Shown: positions 1 to 9,562 of the stretch, in pieces | How positions within the stretch are numbered: position 1 is the stretch's first letter | Layout of the letters: every line of letters begins with the position of its first letter | Source: an uncultured Flavobacteriaceae bacterium | GTDB lineage: Bacteria; Bacteroidota; Bacteroidia; Flavobacteriales; Flavobacteriaceae | Direction of reading: 5' to 3' | Assembly: GCA_947500385.1 (NCBI GenBank) | Contig: CANMSA010000007.1 | Span: 1-64,000 of the forward strand | DNA length: 64,000 nt | Made by a program: the position numbers and the translations under genes | The notes under the pieces: generated by a model | The model's database searches: none | What the model was told of the DNA's origin: nothing | The model's input: the letters and a program-made list of their open reading frames with translations, nothing else

Positions 1-1
1 A

Positions 2-175
2 TTCACCCTGACCAATGCGTCAGGGTCCCGCCCAAAAACGTACTACAGGTTGTTGCCCCATTTTGAAAGAGCTGTAAACTCGTATCAAAATGGTAGGCTG
101 AATCAATTCTTATGCGAGCGAAGACCTAGAAGCCCCGCACCAGAACACTACATCAGATACAAAATGCGTTATTGA
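2..175 (+). CDS. C-terminal part of an upstream ORF truncated by the window edge (uncharacterised)
   Basis: Frame open from base 2 to TGA at 173-175 (...RPKTYYRLLPHFERAVNSYQNGRLNQFLCERRPRSPAPEHYIRYKMRY*); no start in window. Confidence 0.3.
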   Translation, partial: FTLTNASGSRPKTYYRLLPHFERAVNSYQNGRLNQFLCERRPRSPAPEHYIRYKMRY

Positions 176-286
176 GACGATTCCCGTACCGCACCACATC
201 AATGATATTGGACGAAAGATCAACTTTAAGCTAGATTTTATAAAAGCAAAAGCCTAGCTTTATGGTATTCGGAAAAGTGTATTTGT

Positions 287-1261
287 ATGCAACAGCAGAA
301 CAACAAAATAGAAATGGCGAACAAAGCCCATGAGGAAATTCCCGGAAACCCCTCTACGGCTACAAGTAGCAAACAACGTTTGAACGACCGTTCGAATGGT
401 AAGCCCTTGCGGGTGCTAAGTGAGGACGACTGGGACTTTTGGCAACATAATGGCTACATTGTTGTTAAAAAAGCGGTTTCCATAGCACAGGCGAAGGCCA
501 CGGCCGATTTTATATGGGAATTTGATGAAAAAGATCCGAACGATGCCAGTACCTGGTATGCCCCTCCTCGTGCCGAAATGAAGATGAAGGAATTGGCCGG
601 AACGGGGATGGTCGAAGTATATAATCACCAGCACTTATGGAATAATCGGCAAATGCAGCGGGTATACAATGCATTTGTAGACGTCTGGGGTACAGAAAAG
701 CTCTGGGTTACCATTGATCGGGCCAACCTCAATTTTCCCCTACCGCCAGGGGTTGATAAAAAAGGATTTATCCATTGGGATTATGATCCGGAGACAAGAC
801 CCCAAAATGTACAAGGTGTTTTGGCCCTTGCCGACCAAACCGATGAAAATATGGGTGGGTTTCAATGCATCCCATGGTTGTACCGCAACTATGATGATTG
901 GAAATTAACGCAACCCGAAGACCGAGATCGCTTTCAGCCCGATACCAGCGACTTAGAGGATAAGATCGTAAAAGTGAAAATGGAAGCGGGCGATCTACTT
1001 ATTTTTAATAGCACCGAACCACATGGCATTCGGCCGAATATATCCAAAGACAAAGTGCGTATTGCCCAATATATTTCTATGATGCCCGCAGAGGAAGAAA
1101 ATGAAGAATTGCGTAGTTGGCGCATCAATTCTTGGAAAAATCGTATTGCTCCAGAAGGCTATGCTTTCCCGGGAGACCCAAGAAATTGGGAGCGCACCAA
1201 ATACGAAACTGCTAAATTATCGATCCTTGGACAAAAATTATTGGGCCTTATAGATTGGTAG
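287..1261 (+). CDS. Phytanoyl-CoA dioxygenase (PhyH) family protein
   Basis: 324 aa ORF; Fe(II)/2OG dioxygenase-like pattern (FIHWDYDPE..., EPHGIRPN). Confidence 0.75.
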   Translation: MQQQNNKIEMANKAHEEIPGNPSTATSSKQRLNDRSNGKPLRVLSEDDWDFWQHNGYIVVKKAVSIAQAKATADFIWEFDEKDPNDASTWYAPPRAEMKMKELAGTGMVEVYNHQHLWNNRQMQRVYNAFVDVWGTEKLWVTIDRANLNFPLPPGVDKKGFIHWDYDPETRPQNVQGVLALADQTDENMGGFQCIPWLYRNYDDWKLTQPEDRDRFQPDTSDLEDKIVKVKMEAGDLLIFNSTEPHGIRPNISKDKVRIAQYISMMPAEEENEELRSWRINSWKNRIAPEGYAFPGDPRNWERTKYETAKLSILGQKLLGLIDW

Positions 1262-1314
1262 ATTGCCAAATCCTTAATAATCACGATATTCGAGGCCGTG
1301 CAGATAAATAGTGT

Positions 1315-1322
1315 TATTTTTG
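1315..1322 (+). promoter_or_regulatory. Bacteroidota -7 promoter element (tatttttg) upstream of the SulP gene
   Basis: Exact TAnnTTTG match 19 nt before the start codon. Confidence 0.6.
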
Positions 1323-1340
1323 CGCCCTTAAAATAGGGGC

Positions 1341-2972
1341 ATGAAAAAATACCTGAATTTATTCGATTTTAAACAGAAAGTAGATTATAAGACAGAGATT
1401 CTTTCTGGACTTACGGTGGCCTTGGCATTGGTGCCGGAAGCGATTGCCTTTGCACTGATACCGGGCTTTTCTCCCCTTACGGGTCTATATGCTGCTTTTA
1501 TTCTGTGCTTGGTTACCGCTATTTTGGGTGGTAGGCCCGGAATGATTTCGGGTGCCACAGGTGCTGTGGCAGTGATATTTGTTGGCCTCATTCTGGAACT
1601 CAAACGTACTTTTCCAGGCATCGAGCCGGAGACCATTCTGAATTATGTCTTTGCCACTGTGGTAATCGCAGGGGTGCTTCAAATATTGGCAGGGCTATTA
1701 CGACTGGGCAAGTTTATACGGTTGGTGCCGCACCCTGTGATGTTTGGATTTGTAAACGGATTGGCCATTATCATATTTATGGCACAATTTCCAAATTTCT
1801 ATGAGAAAGGAACCGATACGCTACTGAGTGGTACATCGCTTTTCATGATGCTAGGTTTAACGTTTTTAACCATGGTCATTATTTGGGGACTCCCCAAGAT
1901 AACCAAAGCGGTACCCTCTTCCCTGGTTGCAATTATAGTTGTTTCTGCAGTCGTCTTAGGATTTGGGATCGATACCTTAACGGTTGCCGATACCATGGCG
2001 GCCGGAGAAACGATCAAAGGAGGTTTCCCGCCGATATCCATTCCCCAGATTCCGTTTACCTGGGATACTATTACCATTATATTCCCATATGCGGGGATCG
2101 TTGCGGGAGTTGGCTTGATCGAGAGCTTATTGACTTTGAACATTATTGACGAAATCACCGAAACACGCGGAAGCGGTAACAAAGAATGTGTTGCGCAGGG
2201 AACGGCGAACATCCTTTCCGGGTTTCTATCGGGCATGGGAGGTTGTGCAATGATCGGACAGAGTTTGATCAATACTTCTTCAGGTGCAAGGGCACGTTTG
2301 TCAGGGATTACCGCGGCCGTAATGTTGCTTGTTTTTATCATGTTCGGTTCAAGTCTGATAGAACGTTTACCCATGGCGGCCTTGGTTGGCCTTATGTTCA
2401 TGGTAGCTATTGGCACTTTTGAATGGGCTAGTTTCAAGACCTTTCGTAAAATGCCCAATTCAGATGTGGTAGTAATGGTATTGGTGACCTTGATAACCGC
2501 CATTACCCATAATTTGGCCGTTGCTGTTTTGTTGGGAGTAATTATTTCAGCCTTGGCGTATTCATGGGAAAATGCAAAACGAATTCGGGCCAGAAAACAT
2601 GTAGATGATGATGGGGTGAAGCATTACGAAATTTACGGCCCCTTATTTTTTGGCTCAACAACCGCGTTTGCCGAAAAATTTGATGTACAGAACGATCCCG
2701 AGGAGGTTATCATTGATTTTCAAGAAAGTAGGGTGGCCGATATGTCGGGTATTGAAGCGTTGAATAAATTAACAGAACGGTATCTAAAAGTAGGCAAACG
2801 GGTTCATTTAAAGCATTTAAGCAAAGATTGTATTCGGTTGCTGACCACTGCCAAAGACATTATCGAAGTAAATGTTCTTGAAGATCCGACCTATAAGGTG
2901 GTGGCCGACAAGACAATTAAAAAAGAGGAAGATGAAGAGGAAAAAAACCTGTTCAACCTATGGGGGCTTTAA
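1341..2972 (+). CDS. SulP family inorganic anion transporter with C-terminal STAS domain
   Basis: 543 aa, multi-TM, SulP N-terminus (LTVALALVPEAIAFALIPGFSPLTGLYAAF) and STAS-like C-terminus (VIIDFQESRVADMSGIEAL). Confidence 0.93.
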   Translation: MKKYLNLFDFKQKVDYKTEILSGLTVALALVPEAIAFALIPGFSPLTGLYAAFILCLVTAILGGRPGMISGATGAVAVIFVGLILELKRTFPGIEPETILNYVFATVVIAGVLQILAGLLRLGKFIRLVPHPVMFGFVNGLAIIIFMAQFPNFYEKGTDTLLSGTSLFMMLGLTFLTMVIIWGLPKITKAVPSSLVAIIVVSAVVLGFGIDTLTVADTMAAGETIKGGFPPISIPQIPFTWDTITIIFPYAGIVAGVGLIESLLTLNIIDEITETRGSGNKECVAQGTANILSGFLSGMGGCAMIGQSLINTSSGARARLSGITAAVMLLVFIMFGSSLIERLPMAALVGLMFMVAIGTFEWASFKTFRKMPNSDVVVMVLVTLITAITHNLAVAVLLGVIISALAYSWENAKRIRARKHVDDDGVKHYEIYGPLFFGSTTAFAEKFDVQNDPEEVIIDFQESRVADMSGIEALNKLTERYLKVGKRVHLKHLSKDCIRLLTTAKDIIEVNVLEDPTYKVVADKTIKKEEDEEEKNLFNLWGL

Positions 2973-2978
2973 TAACTG

Positions 2979-3116
2979 CTACTTCTTTTTCTTTTTTAAA
3001 GCAGTATAACCACCCGCCCAACCAAACCATTTTTTATAGGGGATTTCCCGGTGTTTCGCGCTGTGTAAAAACGACTTTTCTTTATGTCCTCCTAGTGGTA
3101 GCGTAGTATCTTTCAT
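2979..3116 (-). CDS. Small basic protein (45 aa), uncharacterised, not in supplied ORF track
   Basis: Manual translation: MKDTTLPLGGHKEKSFLHSAKHREIPYKKWFGWAGGYTALKKKKK*; convergent with the SulP gene. Confidence 0.5.
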   Translation of the reverse strand: MKDTTLPLGGHKEKSFLHSAKHREIPYKKWFGWAGGYTALKKKKK

Positions 3117-3188
3117 CTTCTCTCATTTTAAGGGATACGCTATTAAGACGTTTTTAAACAATGAAATAAGACAGAAAGAAATTATTTT

Positions 3189-3956
3189 TTAATGATTGCA
3201 TTCTGTGGGTAAGAGAATACTTTTTGCAGTTTCTGAATAACCGACGAGTGTTCGTTTTTCCTCTGCAACGCCGCTAGCATTATAAAAAGTTCGTTCTTTA
3301 AAAATACCTTTTGGAATAGTCGTGTTGCTTTTCCATTCTTCATAAGCGGTAGGGTGCAGTAGAATAGGAAGGTGAAATTCAGTGGCGTCTTGGATGACAT
3401 AGTCGACATATCCAATTTTTTTACGCTGTTGTTTTTTTGGTTTTCGAGTTGATACAAGCAGGTAACGAAGTTCAGGTTTGTTTGCATTCCGTTGCTTCGC
3501 TAGAAGTACGAACTGATAATTTCTCACTTGTCTCTTGTTTACATTCTTATTTCTTCTTAAGGAAGAACAAGCAATCTTTAGCGCACTCGCATGTCGAAAG
3601 TTGGCCGTTTCAAAATACACTTTAAAATACTGCCCATCGTGTTGAAAGAACATAAGTTCTGAGTGAATGGTGTCCGATTCGGTCAGTATCGCGTAATAGC
3701 TGTTGTCTTTTGAATTGGTAAGGAAGTGCTCAGTGGTACTGGTCGAATCCAAATAATTGGTATTCCGGTAGGTAACGGTGTAATCAAAATCGACTTCTTT
3801 TTGCGAATACAGGGAGAAAGTAACCAGAAGAGCAAGCCCAAACACCAGAAAATTTGCTACTCCGGAAATACCACGTTCAGCAGCCCCTTGAAATATCGTT
3901 AAGCGCATAAAGTTACCTTTCATATGATAGGGTAAGAGTATCCAGGGTATGAACAA
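3189..3956 (-). CDS. Hypothetical exported protein
   Basis: 255 aa ORF with N-terminal hydrophobic segment (FLVFGLALLVTFSLYSQ); true start may be an internal Met. Confidence 0.6.
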   Translation of the reverse strand: MFIPWILLPYHMKGNFMRLTIFQGAAERGISGVANFLVFGLALLVTFSLYSQKEVDFDYTVTYRNTNYLDSTSTTEHFLTNSKDNSYYAILTESDTIHSELMFFQHDGQYFKVYFETANFRHASALKIACSSLRRNKNVNKRQVRNYQFVLLAKQRNANKPELRYLLVSTRKPKKQQRKKIGYVDYVIQDATEFHLPILLHPTAYEEWKSNTTIPKGIFKERTFYNASGVAEEKRTLVGYSETAKSILLPTECNH

Positions 3957-3994
3957 AAAAGTGTCGTTACCCTGGCTTGGGATAACGACACTTT
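3955..3994 (-). terminator. Intrinsic terminator downstream of the cytochrome c gene
   Basis: aaagtgtcgttaccc/gggataacgacacttt stem with one bulge, followed by a T-run on the minus strand. Confidence 0.75.
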
Positions 3995-4013
3995 GTTATA
4001 TGATAAATATATT

Positions 4014-4496
4014 TTAAAGCGTCCTCAAATACTCGGCTACCGCACGGGTCTCGTCCTCTGTAAGGTTCTGATTCAGCATAATGGCATTGTTATATTCTTT
4101 TAAAAGGGCCTTGGCAATAGGGTCTTTTTTAAGCATTTCGTCGGGGTTGATAATCATGTTCATCACCCAAGCCGGACTCCTTCGTTCGTAAACACCTTTC
4201 AATGCCGGGCCGATCAAACGCTTTTCGGCAGCATGGCAAGCAACACATATAGCACTGTATTTTGCTTCCCCCGCGGCGGCCATATCGGCATCAACGGCAT
4301 CATCAAAAGAAACATCCTTATACGGCCCTACACCATCATTATCCAAATCAACCGGGACACCTTCCTCTACTGCTTCGGTGGTTTTGGCTTCGGTTTTGGT
4401 GCGATTCATTTCAAAACCTTCCTTTTTTTCTTCTTTTTTGTCACCGCAACTGGCTATCAATCCGCCAATGGCCAATAAGGTCAATACTTTTTTCAT
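4014..4496 (-). CDS. c-type cytochrome, lipoprotein-like
   Basis: CxxCH haem motif (CVACH), lipobox-like N-terminus (LLAIGGLIASCGDKKE). Confidence 0.88.
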   Translation of the reverse strand: MKKVLTLLAIGGLIASCGDKKEEKKEGFEMNRTKTEAKTTEAVEEGVPVDLDNDGVGPYKDVSFDDAVDADMAAAGEAKYSAICVACHAAEKRLIGPALKGVYERRSPAWVMNMIINPDEMLKKDPIAKALLKEYNNAIMLNQNLTEDETRAVAEYLRTL

Positions 4497-4570
4497 GCTT
4501 GTTGATTTAAATGCTGAAACCCGTTCAACACACTGTTGTTTAGAGCTACTAATATAAGGAATACGGGAAA

Positions 4571-5533
4571 TTAACCTAGTTCGTTCAAGAACTTTATTGC
4601 TCTTTTTTCGGTATAGTAGTAATTCTGCCGGTCAAAGAACCCTACATGACCACCGTAGTGTGGCATTTCCAAGAAGAGGTTTTGGTTTTCTTCCGCTTCT
4701 TTTTCGGGATAACATGCGGGACCTAAAAAAGAATCGTTACGGGCATTGATAAGTAGAGCTGGAACCTTTATGTTCGGCAAAAATTGCAAACAACTGCATT
4801 GGGTATAATAGTCCAACGCGTCTTTGAAACCATGTGCTTTACTTGTATATACATCATCAAAATCTTTGAGCGTTACGACCGCTTTGATATCTGCATCCCT
4901 AATTTTGTCAGGAAACAATTGCTGCTTTGCTTTTAGTTTTTCAACTAGGTTCTTTTTAAACCGAATGGCATAAACCAGGTTTTTAGGAAGTAGCAGCTGT
5001 TTTAAAGAACTGTGTAAGCTGCACGGCACAGAAACGGCAATAGCGGCCTTAACTTGCTCTGGAACCGTTCTCCCTTCCCCTAGGTATTTTAAGGTTAGGT
5101 TACCACCAAGACTAAAACCTTTTAAGATGATTTCCCTATAGTTTTTAAGAGTAAGAATATGGTTTACCACGGCTTCCAGATCTTCTGTCGCACCAGAGTG
5201 GTACGAACGATACAAGCGATTGGTTTCGCCGCTACACGAACGCAGATTTACCGAACATGCATCCACCCCCTCCGCATTAAAAGCCTTGGCACTCCCTGTA
5301 ATATAAGCACGTTGTGCATTGCCCTCTAGCCCGTGGAGCAAGATGACCACTTTTGTTGACTTTTCAGAAGCAATGCTCCAATCCAAGTCCAGGAAATCGC
5401 CGTCAACTAATTCCAAGCGTTCTCTTTTTTGCCGCACTCCTTCAACGCTTCGAATGAGGCCTGAATAGATGGTAGAAAAATGTCCGTTCCTAAAAGGGAA
5501 CGGAGGGCGATAAGTAGAAGCTACTAACGGCAT
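4571..5533 (-). CDS. Alpha/beta fold hydrolase, YheT family
   Basis: 320 aa; PPFPFRNGHFSTIY..., VVILLHGLEGNAQRAY, LKGFSLGGNLTLKYLGE. Confidence 0.88.
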   Translation of the reverse strand: MPLVASTYRPPFPFRNGHFSTIYSGLIRSVEGVRQKRERLELVDGDFLDLDWSIASEKSTKVVILLHGLEGNAQRAYITGSAKAFNAEGVDACSVNLRSCSGETNRLYRSYHSGATEDLEAVVNHILTLKNYREIILKGFSLGGNLTLKYLGEGRTVPEQVKAAIAVSVPCSLHSSLKQLLLPKNLVYAIRFKKNLVEKLKAKQQLFPDKIRDADIKAVVTLKDFDDVYTSKAHGFKDALDYYTQCSCLQFLPNIKVPALLINARNDSFLGPACYPEKEAEENQNLFLEMPHYGGHVGFFDRQNYYYTEKRAIKFLNELG

Positions 5534-6549
5534 TAATACAGAATATTGTCTTTTGGACCCACCGGAGGCGGGAGGTCTTCTTCATCGAGCATGTCCCGAA
5601 GGTCGATCTCTATAGTACGACAAAGTGCCGTCATGGGAACATCGTTAATGCGCCCCTCAAAAGGATCTTCGCTGTTGTCCCCAACGACCTCCATCGTTGT
5701 AAAAATCCAAGAAATCAACACCGAAAAAGGAATCATAAGAAACACGTACCATTGCAGCATACCGCCAGGGTTCGACATGGCATCATCTTCAAAAACGTCC
5801 AGCAATCCAAAGGGGAGCAACAAGACGAAAATCCAAGTAAACACCTTGGAAAAAAAACCGTACTGCCTGGGGAAAGGCGTATTTTTAATTCGTTCGCATT
5901 TGCCCTGCAGATTATAAAATTCCTCAAGTACCGATTGCAACTGGTCCTCTTGGAACCCATCGAGTATCCCTTTTTCTTTTAAGGTACGAACATCCTTCGC
6001 CTGGTTTTTCACCAGATGCGTTGCTGGGTTTACTCGGTTCTTAAGGTCGGCAAATTCGCGCATACTTACATAATGATATGCCTCATTGCAAGAGATATTG
6101 CGCTCGTCATGCTTGTCAAACACTTTTTCGACCATTCTGTTTTCTTTGATGGCCCAAGATTTTGGCTGTCGTAACTGTACGCGCAAGGCATTGATCCAAG
6201 CGATTTGGCGATGGATCATTTGGGTATGCATTTTCTTGTCGAATTCAGAATCGTCTGTTTTTACAAAACTCAATACTTGAATCGCCCAGGTACGGCTGTA
6301 GTTCACAATACCGCCCCAAATTTTACGCCCTTCCCAAAAACGATCGTAACTCTGGCTATTTTTGAAGCCGATGTAAAAAGAGACCGCGATACCAATAACA
6401 CTCAAGGGTTGAAAAGGAATATCAATAAAATTCCAGCCCAAATAGTAATACAAAAAGAATATGCCCCCGGCGTAGAGTGTGAAAAAGCATAGATTCTTCC
6501 AGGCGTATCTGAGAACAAGTCCCCACCCGATGTTTCTTTTGATATACAT
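5533..6549 (-). CDS. Bestrophin family ion channel (UPF0187)
   Basis: 338 aa; SFYIGFKNSQSYDRFWEGRKIWGGIVNYSR is characteristic of bestrophin homologues. Confidence 0.88.
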   Translation of the reverse strand: MYIKRNIGWGLVLRYAWKNLCFFTLYAGGIFFLYYYLGWNFIDIPFQPLSVIGIAVSFYIGFKNSQSYDRFWEGRKIWGGIVNYSRTWAIQVLSFVKTDDSEFDKKMHTQMIHRQIAWINALRVQLRQPKSWAIKENRMVEKVFDKHDERNISCNEAYHYVSMREFADLKNRVNPATHLVKNQAKDVRTLKEKGILDGFQEDQLQSVLEEFYNLQGKCERIKNTPFPRQYGFFSKVFTWIFVLLLPFGLLDVFEDDAMSNPGGMLQWYVFLMIPFSVLISWIFTTMEVVGDNSEDPFEGRINDVPMTALCRTIEIDLRDMLDEEDLPPPVGPKDNILY

Positions 6550-6614
6550 GGTTCGCTAACGTCTTTTTTATTTTCTTTTTTGTGCTAAAAACCAAGCTAT
6601 TATAGAATAGCCGT

Positions 6615-7589
6615 TTATTTGGGATAGGTCTCCAGTAGTTTGATTTGCGCTTCAATGGCCACTTTAAATTCTGTTTTAAGCTGATGTACCAATTCGGCAA
6701 CAGGAAGACTATTGTCTATCAAGGCAGACCCCTGCCCAGCAGACCAAATGGTTTTCCAGGCCTTAGCTTCGGTGTCGAGTTCCTTTCCGAAATCTATTTT
6801 AGTATCTTTTTTTAAATCCTCCTCGGTGAGTCCCGCCGCTTTTAGGCTTTTAGATAAAAAATTGGCATGCACCCCCGAAATCGATGCAGTATAGGTTACG
6901 TCGCTGGCACCGGCATCATTGATCATTTCTTGGTATTCCTCTGGGGCTTTGCTTTCTGCAGTATTGATAAATCGCGTACCCATGTAGGCCATATCGGCAC
7001 CCATTTGCATGGCTGACGCAATGTCCCTTCCAGTGCTAATGCAGCCCGAGAGGATAATGGTTTTATGGAAAAACTTCTTTATTTCGGCCACCAAGGTCAT
7101 CGGGTTGATAGTCCCCGCATGCCCCCCTGCGCCGGCAGCAACTAAAATGAGTCCGTCCACACCGGCTTCGGACGCTTTTTCTGCATGCCTTTTTTTGATG
7201 ATATCATGAAAAACCAAGCCTCCATAACTATGAATGGCGTCAACGACCATAGAAACAGCTCCCAAAGAGGTGATAATAATGGGTACTTGATGCTTGATGC
7301 AGAGTTTGATGTCTGCTTCCAATCTAGGGTTGGTCGGGTGTACGATGAGATTGACACCAAAAGGCGCCGCTTTTTTACCGGTTTCTTCCTCGAATTTTTG
7401 TAATTCAGTTTTAATTTCAATCAACCATTCCTCAAAACCCTCGCTAGTACGCTGGTTCAATGCGGGGAAGGTACCAACGACCCCATTCTTACAGCACTCT
7501 ATTACCAATTTGGGTCCAGAGATTAAAAACATGGGGGCGGCAATCGCAGGAAGGGAAAGCTCATTGATAAAGGACGGTTTGTCTGACAT
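6615..7589 (-). CDS. Nitronate monooxygenase family (NAD(P)H-dependent flavin oxidoreductase)
   Basis: LPAIAAPMFLISGPKLVIECCKNGVVGTFPALN; AGAGGHAG; SGCISTGRDIASAMQMGADMAYMGTRF. Confidence 0.92.
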   Translation of the reverse strand: MSDKPSFINELSLPAIAAPMFLISGPKLVIECCKNGVVGTFPALNQRTSEGFEEWLIEIKTELQKFEEETGKKAAPFGVNLIVHPTNPRLEADIKLCIKHQVPIIITSLGAVSMVVDAIHSYGGLVFHDIIKKRHAEKASEAGVDGLILVAAGAGGHAGTINPMTLVAEIKKFFHKTIILSGCISTGRDIASAMQMGADMAYMGTRFINTAESKAPEEYQEMINDAGASDVTYTASISGVHANFLSKSLKAAGLTEEDLKKDTKIDFGKELDTEAKAWKTIWSAGQGSALIDNSLPVAELVHQLKTEFKVAIEAQIKLLETYPK

Positions 7590-7745
7590 AGTCTTTCTAT
7601 TGAATAGGGTTTAACATACAAGTCTATAAATCTACAGTGTATTCTTGGGAAAAACAATTGTATCCCAATGAACTCATAAAGTTGTGGTTCTCATTGCCGA
7701 ATATCGCTAACTTATAGCCTCAATTCAAGGGATATTACAAATTCA

Positions 7746-8834
7746 ATGGCAGAAAGAAGAACGTTTTTAAAGCAAGCAAGTCTCTTGTTGGGAAGCACAG
7801 CGATCTTTCCACAGACAGTTTTTGGATGCAATAGGTCTTCTAAAAAATTGGGGATTTGTCTAGTGGGTTTGGGAAATTATAGTGAAAATTTACTCGCTCC
7901 GGCACTACAGCTAACACAGCATTGCGAACTAAGGGGCATTGTAACTGGGAGCCCTGAAAAAATACCGATCTGGCAAAAAAGGTACGGTATTCCGGATAAG
8001 AACGTCTACGACTACGAGACGATGGGCGGGATAGCGAATAATTCGGATATTGATGTTATTTACATCGTACTTCCTACCGGGCTGCACGCGAAGTATGCCA
8101 TCAAAGCGGCAGAAACAGGAAAACATGTGTGGTGTGAAAAACCAATGGCCAAAACGGTGAAAGAATGCCGGGCGATAATCGATGCTTGTAAAAAGAACAA
8201 AGTGAAACTGGCTATTGGGTATCGCATGCAACATGAACCCAATACGCAAAAAGTCATCTCTTGGGCCAAGACCCGACCCTATGGCCAGATTCAAAAAATA
8301 CAGGCTGAGGTCGGTTTTAATATTCGGAATCCGGCCGATACATGGCGCATGAAAAAAGACATGGGAGGCGGACTGTTGTACGACGTGGGAGTATATGCGA
8401 TCAATGCGATGCGGTATACCACGGGCTTAGAGCCTACGTCGGTGCTGGCGCGGTACGAAAACACGAGGCCCGAAGTATATAAAGAAGTTCCGGAGACGAC
8501 TATTTTCGACTTTCAGTTTCCGAAAGGTATCCAGGCACATGGCCGTACAACGGGAAGGGAAAATAGAAATATACTCAGGGCGGAATGTGAACACGGGTGG
8601 TACCAACTATCTCCTTTTCAAGCCTATTCCGGTGTGCAGGGAAAGGCAAGTGATGGCTTGCTTTTGAACACCTATATAGAAAACCAACAGGCCCGGCAAA
8701 TGGATGATGATGCGCTGGCGATACTGGACGATGCCCCCGTGATGGTACCGGGCGAAAACGGGATGCAAGATATCGTGTTGATCGAGGCTATAATCGCTTC
8801 GGCCGAAACCGGACGAACCATTCAAATCTCGTAA
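7746..8834 (+). CDS. Gfo/Idh/MocA family oxidoreductase with N-terminal Tat-like leader
   Basis: MAERRTFLKQASLLLGSTAIF leader; CLVGLGNYSENLLAPALQ; HVWCEKPMAKTVKEC. Confidence 0.9.
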   Translation: MAERRTFLKQASLLLGSTAIFPQTVFGCNRSSKKLGICLVGLGNYSENLLAPALQLTQHCELRGIVTGSPEKIPIWQKRYGIPDKNVYDYETMGGIANNSDIDVIYIVLPTGLHAKYAIKAAETGKHVWCEKPMAKTVKECRAIIDACKKNKVKLAIGYRMQHEPNTQKVISWAKTRPYGQIQKIQAEVGFNIRNPADTWRMKKDMGGGLLYDVGVYAINAMRYTTGLEPTSVLARYENTRPEVYKEVPETTIFDFQFPKGIQAHGRTTGRENRNILRAECEHGWYQLSPFQAYSGVQGKASDGLLLNTYIENQQARQMDDDALAILDDAPVMVPGENGMQDIVLIEAIIASAETGRTIQIS

Positions 8835-8883
8835 AGATACAGTATCGGGAAATCAACTGTTTTTAGGGCCTTTTAATAATTTT

Positions 8884-8904
8884 TTTTGTATACTGTATAC
8901 AAAA
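8884..8904. promoter_or_regulatory. Perfect 21-nt palindrome, putative GntR-family operator
   Basis: ttttgtatac-t-gtatacaaaa, 17 nt upstream of the GntR regulator start codon. Confidence 0.7.
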
Positions 8905-8920
8905 TTATTATTTTCGATCA

Positions 8921-9562
8921 ATGCGAATCAGTAACGACGAATTGGGAAAACAGGCCTACAAACGAGTGAAACAGATGATAGTTTCCAAAAAGTTGGTGCC
9001 TGGCCAAAAAATTGTGCAGGAACAATTAGCGGCACAGTTGGGCATAAGTAGAACACCTTTGCGCGATGCATTGCAAATGTTAGAGGCCGAATCGTTGGTA
9101 GAATCTATTCCCCGTCGCGGGGTGGTCGTTCGAAAGTTCAGCAATGAAGAAATACTTGAAATTTACGACTGTCGCATTGCCCTGGAAGGTGCCGCCATTC
9201 GTTTGTTTGTGAAAGAGGCGTCCGACGCTGCAGTTGGTTCCTTGCGCGAACTCATAATGCCTTTTAAAGTGGACCGTCCCATTAACGAGAACGCTTATCA
9301 GAAAGCCGATAGTAAATTCCACGATACCATTATCAAGAATTGTGGCAATCGGTTTTTATACAATCTTTTCCAAAAAGGGAATCTGCTTACCTGCATTGAT
9401 TCAATCGGTTTGGTGCGTGCACCGGAAGAGACTTTGCAAGAACATATGGCTATAATCGAAGCGATTGAACGGCGCGATGTTTCGGCTGCTGTTGAGGGTA
9501 TTCAGGAGCATTTAGAAAAGTCAAAGCGTCTGATTCTAAAGAATGTTAAGGATGGCAACTAG
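8921..9562 (+). CDS. GntR family transcriptional regulator with FCD-type C-terminal domain
   Basis: LVPGQKIVQEQLAAQLGISRTPLRDALQMLEAESLVESIPRRGVVVRKFS winged-helix motif. Confidence 0.93.
   Translation: MRISNDELGKQAYKRVKQMIVSKKLVPGQKIVQEQLAAQLGISRTPLRDALQMLEAESLVESIPRRGVVVRKFSNEEILEIYDCRIALEGAAIRLFVKEASDAAVGSLRELIMPFKVDRPINENAYQKADSKFHDTIIKNCGNRFLYNLFQKGNLLTCIDSIGLVRAPEETLQEHMAIIEAIERRDVSAAVEGIQEHLEKSKRLILKNVKDGN

Noticed and set aside
228-260. aagctag...ctagctt inverted repeat upstream of the PhyH gene
   Set aside because: Only 7 bp with a 19-nt loop; no T-run and no partner regulator.
1799-2503. 234-aa minus-strand ORF inside the SulP gene
   Set aside because: Antisense shadow of a strongly supported transporter; Pro/Ile-rich low-complexity translation with no domain-like features.
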